Below, in pieces: positions 1 through 7,779 of a stretch of 64,000 bases of DNA. Numbering within the stretch: the stretch's first letter is position 1; each line of letters opens with the position of its first letter. Made by a program: the position numbers and the translations under genes. Location: contig NZ_MUNQ01000005.1 in assembly GCF_002001165.1 (NCBI RefSeq), forward strand, positions 496,001 to 560,000, given 5' to 3'. The notes beneath the pieces were generated by a model. That model was not told the origin of the DNA. It did no database searches and saw nothing but the letters and a program-made list of their open reading frames with translations. Origin of the DNA: Rhodanobacter sp. C05. Lineage in GTDB: Bacteria > Pseudomonadota > Gammaproteobacteria > Xanthomonadales > Rhodanobacteraceae.

Positions 1-1
1 G

Positions 2-499
2 CGACCGGTGACGATCAACAACGGCATGTCGATGCGCGCCTGGTACGACATCGCCGCCTTCGATCTCAATGCGCGCCAGGATGAGGCCGGCATGCGCGCG
101 TCGGTGGCCGAGGTGGAAACGCTGATCGCCCGCGAGCATCAGCGCGGCGTGCCGAGTGAGCGAATCGTGCTGGCCGGCTTCTCGCAAGGTGGCGCGATCG
201 CCCTGGCGGCCGGACTGCATCATGCGCAAAAGCTGGCCGGCATCATTGCGCTGTCGACCTATCTTCCGACGTATGCCACACATGCCAGCGAGCGCAGTGC
301 GGCGAACGCGACCATCCCGATTTTCTGGGGTCACGGCAGCATCGATCCGGTGGTCATCCTGCAACGCGGCGTCGATTCCCGCGACGTGCTGCAGTCGCTG
401 GGCTACACCGTGCAATGGCATACCTACCTGATGGCGCACGCGGTCTGCCCCGAAGAGATCGGCGACCTGCGCCACTGGCTCGGCCAGCAGCTGGCGTAG
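2..499 (+). CDS. Alpha/beta-hydrolase carboxylesterase/phospholipase family, 5' end outside window
   Basis: This is the C-terminal part of a serine esterase of the phospholipase/carboxylesterase family. The reading frame is open to the first base of the window, so the start is missing. The nucleophile elbow GFSQGG is visible, followed by a GHGSIDPVV stretch carrying the acid residue and a late MAHAVCPEEI stretch carrying the catalytic His. That is the expected Ser-Asp-His order, and only an N-terminal strand or two should be absent. The family hydrolyses short acyl or thio-esters in the cytoplasm, and the substrate cannot be read from sequence. It ends 32 bp before the histidine kinase gene. 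Confidence 0.85.
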   Translation, partial: RPVTINNGMSMRAWYDIAAFDLNARQDEAGMRASVAEVETLIAREHQRGVPSERIVLAGFSQGGAIALAAGLHHAQKLAGIIALSTYLPTYATHASERSAANATIPIFWGHGSIDPVVILQRGVDSRDVLQSLGYTVQWHTYLMAHAVCPEEIGDLRHWLGQQLA

Positions 500-531
500 C
501 AGCCGCCTGCGCTTACGGCATACTTGCCCGC

Positions 532-1584
532 ATGCGCGCATCCACCTCCACCAGCGGCCCGCATGGCGGCGTCGAGCACAGCCCGCTGCCGGACTTCTGC
601 CGGCTGCCGGCATTGTTCGCCCTGTTCGTGGTCGGCGCACTGACGGTAACCGTGATGTGGCTGGCACGCGACAACCAGCGTGACTTGCCGGCCTACAGCG
701 TCAGCATGCTGTTTGTGACCTGGCTGGCGCTGGTGATCGCGGTGGCGCTGTGCAAGCTGCGCCCGCTGCTGCAGCGTCTGCCCGGACGCATGCCGTATGT
801 CGGCGTGTGGCTGCTGATCGTGTTGATCGTGCTGGTTGCCAGTGCGGTGGCGCGCTGGATCGACGGCTCGCTGCAGATGCACCTGATCGGCAGCAGCATG
901 GGACAGTTCGTGCGCGACAACGCGGTGATCGCCGCCCTGCTCGGAGCCGCCATGCTGCGTTACTTCTACGTGCTGGCGCAGTGGCAAGTGCGATTGGCGG
1001 CGGTCAGTCGCGCCCAGGTCGAGGCACTGCAGGCGCGCATCCGCCCGCACTTCCTGTTCAACAGCATGAATACCGTGGCCGCACTGATCCGCATCGATCC
1101 AGCGGCGGCAGAACGCACGGTTGAAGACTTGTCCGAGTTGTTCCGCGCGGCGCTTGGCCAGCACGACACTGACAACGGCACGCTGGGGGATGAGCTGGCA
1201 CTGATCGACCGTTACCTGGCGATCGAACAGCTGCGTTTTGGCACGCGCCTGCGCGTACAGCGCGCACTGGATGACCTGCCCACCGACTTTCCGTTGCCGC
1301 GGCTGCTGCTTCAACCGCTGGTGGAGAATGCGGTACGCCACGGCATCCAGCCGCTGCGCGAAGGCGGTGAAGTGAGCCTGCGCGGACAACGCGATGGCAA
1401 CGGCGTCCGCATCGAGATCAGCAACCCGCTGCCAACCACGCCGGCCGAGCCCGGCAATGGTCATGGCCTAGATAGCGTGCGGCAGCGCGTCGCCTATCGC
1501 TATGGACCGCAGGCGAAGGTGCAAGCCGGGCCGCAGGGCGATCGCTTTGTGGTGCTGCTGCAACTGCCGGGACAGCCATCGTGA
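532..1584 (+). CDS. LytS/AlgZ-type sensor histidine kinase
   Basis: A membrane sensor kinase of 350 residues with four hydrophobic segments in the N-terminal half, followed by a His_kinase (PF06580) core. The phospho-acceptor box reads RPHFLFNSMNT. The ATP-binding part has PLVENAVRHGI (N box) and NGHGLDSVRQR (G box). I chose the ATG at 532 because it precedes the first membrane segment; the frame stays open further upstream but overlaps the esterase gene. The stop overlaps the next start as TGATG, so kinase and regulator are translationally coupled. The pair resembles AlgZ/AlgR of gammaproteobacteria. The signal is unknown. Confidence 0.88.
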   Translation: MRASTSTSGPHGGVEHSPLPDFCRLPALFALFVVGALTVTVMWLARDNQRDLPAYSVSMLFVTWLALVIAVALCKLRPLLQRLPGRMPYVGVWLLIVLIVLVASAVARWIDGSLQMHLIGSSMGQFVRDNAVIAALLGAAMLRYFYVLAQWQVRLAAVSRAQVEALQARIRPHFLFNSMNTVAALIRIDPAAAERTVEDLSELFRAALGQHDTDNGTLGDELALIDRYLAIEQLRFGTRLRVQRALDDLPTDFPLPRLLLQPLVENAVRHGIQPLREGGEVSLRGQRDGNGVRIEISNPLPTTPAEPGNGHGLDSVRQRVAYRYGPQAKVQAGPQGDRFVVLLQLPGQPS

Positions 1585-2288
1585 TGCGCGTGCTGATCGT
1601 CGATGACGAACCGCTGGCGCGCACGCGACTGGCTGCGCTGCTCGGCGAGTGCGATGGCGTGGAAATCGTCGGCAGTGTCGGCGACGGCGAAGCCGCACTC
1701 GGCTCGCTCGGCGAACTGCAGCCGGACGTGTTGCTGCTGGACATCAACATGCCCGGCCTCGATGGCACCACCGTGGCACAACGTCTGGCCGGCCGCGCAC
1801 GACCACAGGTGATCTTCTGCACCGCCTATGAAGCGCATGCGCTGAAGGCGTTCGAACTGGGTGCCGTGGACTACCTGCTCAAGCCGGTGCGACTGGAGCG
1901 CCTGCGCGATGCGCTGCAGCGTGCACAACGCCGACTCGCCGATGCACCACGCGAACCGACCGCCTACCTGCACGGCCGGATGCGCGGTGAACAGGTACGC
2001 ATCGCGCTCGATGAAGTGATCTGCCTGCTCGCCGAGGAAAAGTACGTGGCCGTGCAACACCGCCGCGGCGAACTGCTGATCGAGGACTCGCTGCGCCAGC
2101 TGGAAGATGCCTACCCGGACCAGCTGATCCGCCTGCACCGCAACTGCCTGGTGCCGCCGACGCGCCTGCTCGGCGTGAAAACCCTCGCCGACGGCCGCGT
2201 ACTGGCCCGCCTCGACGGCACCGAACTCAGCCCCGAGATCAGCCGTCGCAACCTGCCTGCCGTACGCAAGCTGTTGCGGCTTGGCTGA
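1584..2288 (+). CDS. LytTR-family response regulator (AlgR-like)
   Basis: A 234-residue response regulator. The receiver domain spans roughly residues 1-120, with acidic pocket D7-D8, phospho-acceptor D53 in DVLLLDINMPG, and the conserved K in YLLKPV. A LytTR DNA-binding domain follows (about 135-234), recognisable from EVICLLAEEKYVAV and LIRLHRNCLVP. The ATG at 1584 overlaps the kinase stop by one base; a GTG three bases upstream is also possible. The partner is the adjacent kinase. LytTR regulators usually control surface, virulence or biofilm functions, but no target is visible here. Confidence 0.9.
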   Translation: MRVLIVDDEPLARTRLAALLGECDGVEIVGSVGDGEAALGSLGELQPDVLLLDINMPGLDGTTVAQRLAGRARPQVIFCTAYEAHALKAFELGAVDYLLKPVRLERLRDALQRAQRRLADAPREPTAYLHGRMRGEQVRIALDEVICLLAEEKYVAVQHRRGELLIEDSLRQLEDAYPDQLIRLHRNCLVPPTRLLGVKTLADGRVLARLDGTELSPEISRRNLPAVRKLLRLG

Positions 2289-2525
2289 ACGCGCGCAAGC
2301 GCGATACCAGCAAACATCCCAAGACAGCGACGACTATCACTCCGGATTGTGGGTGACAAGAAATAGCGCGCCAATTCGTGCGATATGCAACGACGCGACG
2401 CGTCGGTAGAGCTGTACTCCGTCGCCATCCAAAGCATTGACTCGACAAAGTTTTCATCTGCTTGACGAGCACCGGCCCAAAGCTGAACATCCGGTGCATA
2501 TGCCCCGATTTGGGGTCTACTTAAC

Positions 2526-2532
2526 GTTAGAC
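2526..2532 (+). repeat. attC-like core site at left edge of the array
   Basis: GTTAGAC fits the integron core consensus GTTRRRY and sits 21 bp before the first cassette gene. The expected complementary left half of an attC is not obvious upstream, so this may be the remnant of a deleted cassette. Confidence 0.4.
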
Positions 2533-2553
2533 AAATCAAAGGATCATCGAGAC

Positions 2554-2739
2554 GTGTCGACTGTCCAGAATCAAAAGCTCAGCGGCTATCTCTTCATGTC
2601 CGCTGGCGGCATTTTTTTCGTCGCGGCCGTTGTGGGTGCTGTCTTTGCCAGGCAACCGGCTTTCTATAGCTTCTTTGGTATCGGAGCCGCGTTTGTTGCT
2701 ATCGGAACCGCTATGTTGCATAGGGCGAAACGCAAATAA
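2554..2739 (+). CDS. Small two-helix membrane protein (cassette gene 1)
   Basis: A 61-residue protein starting at GTG 2554, with AAAGGA about ten bases upstream. Two hydrophobic helices are visible (about residues 11-31 and 36-52), separated by a short ARQPAFYS loop, and the C-terminus is basic (HRAKRK). This is the topology of a small inner-membrane hairpin protein. I do not recognise the family. The frame stays open upstream to 2437, but that part has no start signal and would run through the putative recombination core at 2526. It is the first gene of the cassette-like array. Confidence 0.6.
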   Translation: MSTVQNQKLSGYLFMSAGGIFFVAAVVGAVFARQPAFYSFFGIGAAFVAIGTAMLHRAKRK

Positions 2740-2833
2740 GGGCGAGCACATCCGTTGTCGGTCTGCGCTCGTCTCGGCCGTTCATTGTCGCCAAAACATG
2801 CTGCGTGGCCACTGTCCAACTCTAGCGTTAGGC
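2740..2833 (+). repeat. Degenerate attC-like spacer after cassette gene 1
   Basis: This 94-bp non-coding spacer ends in AACTCTAGCGTTAGGC, a match to the right arm and core (GTTAGGC) of integron attC sites. The left R box is not clear. Confidence 0.45.
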
Positions 2834-2873
2834 TCATTTTTAGTCTTTCTGTAACTGACAAATGGGGGAGGCA

Positions 2874-3122
2874 ATGCTGCAAATTCGCCCAAACTGCGAG
2901 TGCTGTGACAAGGACTTGCCTCCCGATTCGGTCGAGGCCGTCATTTGCACGTTCGAGTGCACGTTTTGCTTATCTTGCGCGCAGACCGTTCTTCGCGGCA
3001 CATGCCCAAACTGCGGCGGCAACTTCAGCCCACGCCCCATCCGCCCTGCGCATTTGTTGATCAAATACCCACCTTCGTCGGAGCGGGTGCTTAAACCAAA
3101 CGGCTGTGTTGCAGCGGCCTGA
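2874..3122 (+). CDS. DUF1272 domain protein (cassette gene 2)
   Basis: An 82-residue protein matching the DUF1272 pattern, with conserved cysteine pairs in PNCECCDKDLP, CTFECTFC, LSCAQ and GTCPNCGG. That makes it a small treble-clef/zinc-ribbon-like protein. The start at 2874 is fixed by a strong GGGGGAGG four bases upstream. DUF1272 proteins are about this long, are of unknown function, and are often found near mobile or stress genes. The stop codon is embedded in GCCTGAC, the R-box-like start of the following spacer, as is usual for integron cassettes where the stop lies at the attC edge. Confidence 0.82.
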   Translation: MLQIRPNCECCDKDLPPDSVEAVICTFECTFCLSCAQTVLRGTCPNCGGNFSPRPIRPAHLLIKYPPSSERVLKPNGCVAAA

Positions 3123-3136
3123 CTCCAGCGTCAGCC
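3117..3136 (+). repeat. Collapsed attC-like site after DUF1272
   Basis: GCCTGAC and GTCAGCC face each other across six bases (TCCAGC). The flanking ACTCCAGCGTCAG is the same right-arm sequence seen at 3519-3532. The middle of a normal attC appears deleted, leaving only the two core boxes. Confidence 0.5.
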
Positions 3137-3154
3137 ACTTCAGGAGAGTTCGCT

Positions 3155-3445
3155 GTGGAGTCGAATAAAACCTTTGTGGTATGCATCGACGAGATAAGAC
3201 AGAACTTTGTCTTTGGCGATACATTTTCTGGTGGTTACACCAGATCCGTAACGATGTCAGATGGATCTGTGCGCGAGATCGCTCTTTGTCCCATGATGAA
3301 GAATGGCCATCTTGTCGTCGAGCTCAAGGACGGTGGTCACGTGAGCTATATGGGGCCAAACGGCACTACGACTAATGGCAGTCTGATGATTTCTCTTGCA
3401 GAGATAGACGTGCTCACCGACGATTCGGCGGCGTCCACGCGGTGA
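3155..3445 (+). CDS. Hypothetical protein, cassette gene 3
   Basis: A 96-residue soluble protein starting at GTG 3155 with AGGAGA seven bases upstream. The sequence is mostly alternating polar/hydrophobic strands (TFVVCIDEIRQNF, GYTRSVTMSDGSVREIAL, GHLVVELKDGGHVSYMG), suggesting a small beta-rich fold. I do not recognise the family. It sits between two attC-like spacers, in the same orientation as its neighbours. Confidence 0.65.
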   Translation: MESNKTFVVCIDEIRQNFVFGDTFSGGYTRSVTMSDGSVREIALCPMMKNGHLVVELKDGGHVSYMGPNGTTTNGSLMISLAEIDVLTDDSAASTR

Positions 3446-3472
3446 CTCGGCTGCGCCGACGGTACTCGACCA

Positions 3473-3532
3473 GCAGCCAATCATTCGTTCACGGCGGACG
3501 GCTTCGCCCCCTGCTCGACTCCAGCGTCAGGC
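3473..3532 (+). repeat. attC-like site after cassette gene 3
   Basis: About 60 bp with a left arm similar to CAATTCATTCA (here CAATCATTCGTTCA), a GC-rich middle (GGACGGCTTCGCC) and the right arm and core ACTCCAGCGTCAGGC. This order matches integron attC sites. The left R box is poor. Confidence 0.55.
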
Positions 3533-3554
3533 ACCCAAGTCATCCAAGAGACTC

Positions 3555-3977
3555 ATGACCAAAATGAAAAGACCAGAAGATGCCCCTGGTGCATTTGAGG
3601 CTGCCTGGAACGCTCACGACATGGCTGCTTTCGGCGGTCTGTTCGATGAAGACGCGACGTTCGTAAATCGCTTCGGGCACTATGTCCAGGGCATCGATGA
3701 GATCGTGGCGCTACACGCTCCCATTCACGAAACAATCTATCGCGATTCCACGCTGGAAAATGAGCTGATCGATGTCGCTCACCTTGCTGACGGAGCGGCG
3801 GTCATACATTTCTGGAGTCGCCTGGCGGCCGGTGCCGCTCACCCGGCCGGACCACATGAGGTGGATACGCTGATCCTCGCCGTACTGACGAGACGGAACG
3901 AGATCTGGCGAATCCGAGCGCTCGAGAATGTGACCATCACAAACCCGCGGACCGGTGAGCCGGTCTTGCGCAGTTAG
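3555..3977 (+). CDS. NTF2-like/SnoaL-type (SgcJ/EcaC-like, DUF4440) protein, cassette gene 4
   Basis: A 140-residue cytoplasmic protein of the NTF2-like fold. Family hallmarks are an N-terminal helix with AFEAAWNAHDMAAFGGLFDEDATFVN, a GIDEIVALH segment and a C-terminal WRIRALENVTI strand. Such proteins bind small ligands or act as isomerases or cyclases, and the substrate cannot be predicted. No signal peptide is seen, unlike the two other NTF2-like proteins in this window (27807-28295 and 61622-62122). An ATG nine bases downstream is an alternative start. It lies in the cassette array and is followed by the clearest attC left half. Confidence 0.75.
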   Translation: MTKMKRPEDAPGAFEAAWNAHDMAAFGGLFDEDATFVNRFGHYVQGIDEIVALHAPIHETIYRDSTLENELIDVAHLADGAAVIHFWSRLAAGAAHPAGPHEVDTLILAVLTRRNEIWRIRALENVTITNPRTGEPVLRS

Positions 3978-4031
3978 TGCGGCATTGCGACGTGGATGCA
4001 TGAAGACCAAGATCGGCCACGGCGAATCTGT

Positions 4032-4092
4032 GCCTGACAATTCATTCAAGGCAAACGATTTAGCCGCCGCTTGATTCAAGCCTCAGCTGTGC
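4032..4092 (+). repeat. attC-like site after cassette gene 4
   Basis: It begins GCCTGACAATTCATTCAAGG, very close to the classical integron attC left arm, and continues with a GCCGCCGC centre and the complementary right side TTGATTCAAGCCTCAGC. The right core box is degenerate. Confidence 0.65.
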
Positions 4093-4143
4093 ATGGGCAC
4101 CTCGCAAGTTCGTAAACAGCCGTCTCAACCGGAGGACGCCCGA

Positions 4144-4533
4144 ATGAAGCGTACGTGGACAATCATCGGGGTAGGCAATGTGGCTGGCAGCTTCAAGTGG
4201 TACCAGTCGCTCTTTGGCCAGCCGGAGGCGCGGCCCGCCCATGACGACTTCGGGCAGATTCTCGACTCGGATGGCACGGTTTTGCTCTGCCTTCACGAGT
4301 GGGGTGCTCACGAACATCCTTCCCTGATGAGTCCCGATCATGGAAAGCCCGGCAACGGCCTCCTGCTGTTTTTCCGTGTGGACGATTTCGACATGGCCCT
4401 GCCAAGGGCACGCGCGCTCGTCGCTCGGCTCGAAGAGGAGCCTCACTTGAACCCGAACACAGAAACTCCGGAGTTCTCGCTCCGGGACCCCGACGGGTAT
4501 TACGTCACGATCAGTGCGCTCCCTGTGGCCTGA
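4144..4533 (+). CDS. VOC/glyoxalase-fold protein, cassette gene 5
   Basis: A 129-residue vicinal-oxygen-chelate family protein: IIGVGNVAGSFKWYQSLFG (first beta-alpha unit), ILDSDGTVLLCLHEWG, and a final LRDPDGYYVTIS, the usual metal-binding and C-terminal motif. One module pair is about 120-130 residues, so the length is complete. The ATG at 4144 follows CCGGAGGACGCCCGA, a good ribosome site. The frame is open further upstream but crosses the preceding attC-like site. Substrate unknown; members include bleomycin-resistance-like and fosfomycin-thiol-transferase-like proteins. The stop is fused to the next attC-like site. Confidence 0.8.
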   Translation: MKRTWTIIGVGNVAGSFKWYQSLFGQPEARPAHDDFGQILDSDGTVLLCLHEWGAHEHPSLMSPDHGKPGNGLLLFFRVDDFDMALPRARALVARLEEEPHLNPNTETPEFSLRDPDGYYVTISALPVA

Positions 4534-4589
4534 CAACTCCTTCAGGCCGATCGCCGCGATGCGGCGGCGGTTTAACCTGGGCGTCAGGG
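4528..4589 (+). repeat. attC-like recombination site, best preserved of the array
   Basis: R box GCCTGAC (4528-4534) overlaps the stop of the VOC gene. A CAACTCCTTCAGGCCG left arm, a GCCGCGATGCGGCGGC palindromic centre, the TTTAACCTGGGC right arm and the core GTCAGGG (4583-4589) follow. At 62 bp, its length and layout are those of an integron attC. Confidence 0.7.
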
Positions 4590-4634
4590 GCAGCAGCACA
4601 TACTGTCGACACCCGGAGATCCAAAGAGACTGCC

Positions 4635-5015
4635 ATGCATTCTTCCCGTCTTTGCGCTCTTTTAATTGATTGCCATGTATCGGATGTCGATCAGGCCGCC
4701 AGGTTCTGGGCCGATGCACTGGGCCGCGAGATAGATTCCGACCACCCAGGGACTCGCGGCAATTACCGCATGCTGGCAACACCTCCCGATGAGCCCATTG
4801 TCCAGATTCAGCGCGTCGAGCATGAGAGCAGGGTTCACATCGACATTGAAACCGACGACATTCCGGCTGAGGTAGCGCGTCTGGAAGGGCTGGGAGCACA
4901 CGTGGTTGATCGCCTGGAACGCTGGGTGGTGATGCAGGCTCCCACGGGGCAGCGATTCTGCGTTGTACGCGTCCAGCGCCCGGGATTTCCAAAGAACGCC
5001 ACGCGCTGGGATTGA
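4635..5015 (+). CDS. VOC/glyoxalase-like protein, cassette gene 6
   Basis: A 126-residue glyoxalase-like protein. It has CHVSDVDQAARFWADALGR (first metal-side unit), a middle VHIDIETDDIPAEVARLEGLG and a C-terminal MQAPTGQRFCVVR, matching the common 'glyoxalase-like domain' family (PF18029 type) rather than the preceding VOC protein. The start ATG at 4635 is preceded by AAAGAGACTGCC. It is the last recognisable cassette, followed by a partial attC start (ACCTGACAAGTAACTCA) at 5042. Confidence 0.78.
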   Translation: MHSSRLCALLIDCHVSDVDQAARFWADALGREIDSDHPGTRGNYRMLATPPDEPIVQIQRVEHESRVHIDIETDDIPAEVARLEGLGAHVVDRLERWVVMQAPTGQRFCVVRVQRPGFPKNATRWD

Positions 5016-5275
5016 GGAGTTCTTGCGGTAATGCAATCGGCACCTGACAAGTAACTCACCGACGCAGGGGGTGAAAGCTCTGCTCGCTCCTTCTGAAGGA
5101 AAATGGATACCGACCGCTGTTGCAGTGCGATGACCAGCTTCGCTGTTTTGAAGCACCTCCGGCTTGACTAGCCATTCGGCTGTTGAGAGCCGCCGGAATG
5201 ACGATGCAGGGGGCTCCCGAAAATTACTCCCTCAAAAGGCACCCAGAGCGCAGCGCCACTCCTTTCTTGGCTGCC
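5016..5275. other. Gene-free spacer with attC remnant and dispersed repeat
   Basis: No gene is seen. It holds a partial attC-like left half (5042-5060) and, at 5128-5162, a 35-bp sequence whose exact reverse complement occurs at 11721-11755. A CCGGAATGACGATGCAGGG stretch near 5190 resembles short palindromic repeats common between genes in Xanthomonadales. Confidence 0.7.
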
Positions 5276-6181
5276 TTACTCCTTCTTGATCGCATGCCCG
5301 CCAAACTCGTTGCGCATCGAAGACAACAGCTTGTCGGCGAACGAATCGTCGTCGCGCGAACGGAAGCGTTCCATCAGTGACAAGGTGATCACCGGCGCGG
5401 ACACGTTGAGTTCGAGCGCGGCATCGACGGTCCAGCGGCCTTCGCCGGAGTCGACCACGTATGGGGCGATGCCGTCCATGTTCGGGTTCTTGCTGAGTGC
5501 GTCGGTAGTGAGGTCGAGCAGCCAGGAGCGCACCACGCTGCCGTAGCGCCAGATCTCGCCGATCTGGTGCAGGTCGAGGCCGAAATCCTCCTTGTGCTTG
5601 AGGATCGAGAAGCCTTCGGCGTAGGCCTGCATCATGCCGTACTCGATGCCGTTGTGGACCATCTTGGTGTAGTGGCCGGAACCGACCGGACCGACGCGGC
5701 CCCAGCCCTGGTCCTTGCCGGGCGCCAGCGTCGCGAAGATCGGCCGCAGCGCCTCGACGGCTTTCTCGTCGCCGCCGATCATCATGCTGTAACCCTCCTT
5801 CAGACCCCACACGCCGCCGCTGGTGCCGCAGTCGACGTAGTTGAGCTTCTTGTCGGCGTAGGTGGCCGCGCGACGCAGCGTGTCCTTGTAGTTGGAGTTG
5901 CCGCCGTCGATCACGGTGTCGCCCGGCGCCAGCGCGGACAGCAGCGCATCAACCGTGTCATCGGTGATCTTGCCGGACGGCACCATCAGCCACAGCACGC
6001 GTGGCGCGGGCAGCGCCTTGACCAGCGCCTGCAGCGAGTCGGCCGACGCTCCACCCTGTGCTTCCAGCGCCTTGCGCGCATCCGCGCTCGGATCGAAGCC
6101 GGTCACCTTGTGGCCACCTTGCAGCAGACGTTCCGCCATGTTGGCGCCCATCTTGCCGAGACCGATCATGCCAAGTTCCAT
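5276..6181 (-). CDS. gnd: 6-phosphogluconate dehydrogenase (decarboxylating), short bacterial type
   Basis: A 301-residue enzyme oxidising 6-phosphogluconate to ribulose-5-phosphate plus CO2 with NAD(P)+ in the cytoplasmic pentose phosphate pathway. The Rossmann motif GLGKMGANM is at residues 5-13, the substrate loop DCGTSGGVWGLKEG near 115-128, and the catalytic helix YTKMVHNGIEYG near 168-179. At about 300 residues it belongs to the short (YqeC/GndA-like) class rather than the 470-residue enterobacterial class. The start was placed at the ATG giving MELGMIGLG; the open frame upstream has no dehydrogenase-like sequence. It lies 64 bp downstream of the GH144-like gene on the same strand. Confidence 0.93.
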   Translation of the reverse strand: MELGMIGLGKMGANMAERLLQGGHKVTGFDPSADARKALEAQGGASADSLQALVKALPAPRVLWLMVPSGKITDDTVDALLSALAPGDTVIDGGNSNYKDTLRRAATYADKKLNYVDCGTSGGVWGLKEGYSMMIGGDEKAVEALRPIFATLAPGKDQGWGRVGPVGSGHYTKMVHNGIEYGMMQAYAEGFSILKHKEDFGLDLHQIGEIWRYGSVVRSWLLDLTTDALSKNPNMDGIAPYVVDSGEGRWTVDAALELNVSAPVITLSLMERFRSRDDDSFADKLLSSMRNEFGGHAIKKE

Positions 6182-6245
6182 TGCCTGCTCCAGTGGTAAA
6201 TGAATTGGGGAAATAAACAGATTACCAGCCGCGCCGACGATGACA

Positions 6246-7595
6246 TCAGGAGCGCCGCTTGTGCTCCGCGTCCAGCCAGCCGCCGGTGAAGCCGGCGCGG
6301 CGCAGGCCATCGACGATCCAGCGGCAGCCTCGCATCAGCTCCCACAGCATGCCGCTGCGATGGTTCTCGATCATCAGCAGGATCGGTCCCTGATCCAGAC
6401 CAAAGAAGTACGGCGACTGCCAGCCCGGGCAGGATGCGTTGACGGATGCACCCGGCCAGGTCTGGTTGATGCTCGCCTTGAAGCCGTAGGGATGTTGATC
6501 GTGCAGCTGTAACGTGTGGATGAAATGGTGCACTGTCGGCAGCACGATCTCCGGTGCAAACGGCAGCGAGGCCACCACCGCCCACGGCGCGATGGTGCCA
6601 TCGTCGAGGCCGTACGGCGCGCCGCGGCCTTCGTAGTCGTAGAACTGGCGTTCGATGCCGTCGATCTTCAGCATCGCCGGGCCGGGACCGTCACTGGCAC
6701 TGATGCCCCAGCATTCGGCGCCATAACCCTTGAAGCCGAGCGGGTTGTCGATCGCATAGCGCTGCTGGATCTGGGTGGCGCGCCGGCTGTTCTCGAAATA
6801 GTCGATGCCCTTCTCGTGCATGTACGCGTCCTGGATGCCGCGAAAGTCGATCCATACCTGCGACAGCTGATGGGTGAACAACGGGCCGCAATACAGGTAG
6901 TCGATGTCGTAGCAGCGCTTCCACTCGTAGGTCGAAGCCCAGGCCACAAACGAACTCGGCGGCAGCGGATGGGTCGGCGAGCCGAGCGCCAGCACGTACA
7001 TGGCCAGGCCCTCGTCATAGCCCTGCCAGCGATGCGGGATGAAGCCGCTCTCCGGATGCCAGCCATGCCCGATGGTGCCGTCGTCGGCCTGTGCCCACGG
7101 CCACTCCGCGCGTTGGTAGAGGAAGTTGGCGAGCTCGCGGATCTCCTTCTGCTCGGGCGTATCGGCGTTGAAATACGCCGCCACGGTGAGCATGCCGGCA
7201 AACAGGAAAGCGCTGTCCACGGTAGACAGCTCGCACTGCCAGGCACGCTTGCCGGTCTGCATGTCGAGGAAGTGGTAGAAGAAGCCGCGATAACCGGTGG
7301 CGTCCGGCTCGGTGCCCTGCCTGCTGTCGCGGAAGAAGCGCAGCGTGGTCAGCGTGCGCTTGATCGCGGTGTCCTTGCTGATCAGACCGCGCTCGACCGC
7401 GACCGGGTAACCGCTCAACGCCAGCCCGGTCGCCGTGATACTGGCAGGCCAGTTCGAGTCGTCCGGTGCCGTCTTGTCCTTGACAAGTCCGTTGTGCAGG
7501 TTGGTCTCGTACTGGAAGTAAGCGAACGCCTTGTTCTGCAGATGCTGCAGTTGCTGGCCGGATTGCAGGGGATGGCTGAGCGAATGGGAGCGCAT
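6246..7595 (-). CDS. GH144-like (PF10091 glucoamylase-domain) beta-glucan hydrolase
   Basis: A 449-residue (alpha/alpha)6-barrel protein of the PF10091 type: LQNKAFAYFQYETN at the start, GRGAPYGLDDGTIAPWAVVA and SLPFAPEIVLPTVHHF in the second half, and a C-terminal WPGASVNASCPGW. This domain also occurs within cyclic beta-1,2-glucan synthase (NdvB), and stand-alone members of GH144 are endo-beta-1,2-glucanases. No signal peptide is visible from the chosen ATG (7595), so it may act in the cytoplasm; the frame is open to 7805 without export features. It is divergent from a GH94-like gene, and the two probably act on the same beta-1,2-linked glucan. The exact bond specificity is inference. Confidence 0.8.
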   Translation of the reverse strand: MRSHSLSHPLQSGQQLQHLQNKAFAYFQYETNLHNGLVKDKTAPDDSNWPASITATGLALSGYPVAVERGLISKDTAIKRTLTTLRFFRDSRQGTEPDATGYRGFFYHFLDMQTGKRAWQCELSTVDSAFLFAGMLTVAAYFNADTPEQKEIRELANFLYQRAEWPWAQADDGTIGHGWHPESGFIPHRWQGYDEGLAMYVLALGSPTHPLPPSSFVAWASTYEWKRCYDIDYLYCGPLFTHQLSQVWIDFRGIQDAYMHEKGIDYFENSRRATQIQQRYAIDNPLGFKGYGAECWGISASDGPGPAMLKIDGIERQFYDYEGRGAPYGLDDGTIAPWAVVASLPFAPEIVLPTVHHFIHTLQLHDQHPYGFKASINQTWPGASVNASCPGWQSPYFFGLDQGPILLMIENHRSGMLWELMRGCRWIVDGLRRAGFTGGWLDAEHKRRS

Positions 7596-7779
7596 GGATC
7601 TCGTCAGGGTCAGTCGCGGGAGCAACAACTTGCGAAGCGCAATCGTCGTTCGCCATGGTGGCAGCTCGGCGTCCGGCCATCCTACTCCGCCGCGGAGTGA
7701 AGCCCAGGTCGAAGCCTTGACGCCGCGCATGCCGGGATCGGTGCATGCTGGCGCTTTGCTGCCACGGTCAGGACGATCC
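7596..7779. promoter_or_regulatory. Divergent promoter region of the beta-glucan gene pair
   Basis: These 184 bp separate the two divergent start codons and must carry both promoters. AGGA about seven bases before 7780 supports the GH94-like start. No operator could be identified by eye. Confidence 0.4.

Larger units (their letters stand above)
2520..5060 (+). mobile_element. Integron-like cassette array without integrase (CALIN-like)
   Basis: Six short genes, all on the plus strand and each with its own start signal, are separated by about 60-110 bp containing imperfect palindromes. The spacer ends share a core such as GTTAGGC or GTCAGGC, and the spacer starts share GCCTGAC. Two spacers (4032-4092 and 4528-4589) have the layout of integron attC sites: R box, 'CAATTCATTCAAG'-like left arm, variable centre, complementary right arm. 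The gene functions (DUF1272, two VOC proteins, NTF2-like, small membrane protein) are typical cassette cargo. No tyrosine recombinase lies nearby, so this would be an orphan array. The first and last sites are degenerate. Confidence 0.72.

Noticed and set aside
424..1464. 346-codon minus-strand open frame
   Set aside because: Shadow of the histidine kinase gene; Gln/His/Arg-rich composition typical of antisense GC-rich frames.
2300..5275. Integrase gene for the cassette array
   Set aside because: No frame in or beside the array has tyrosine-recombinase motifs, so none is annotated.
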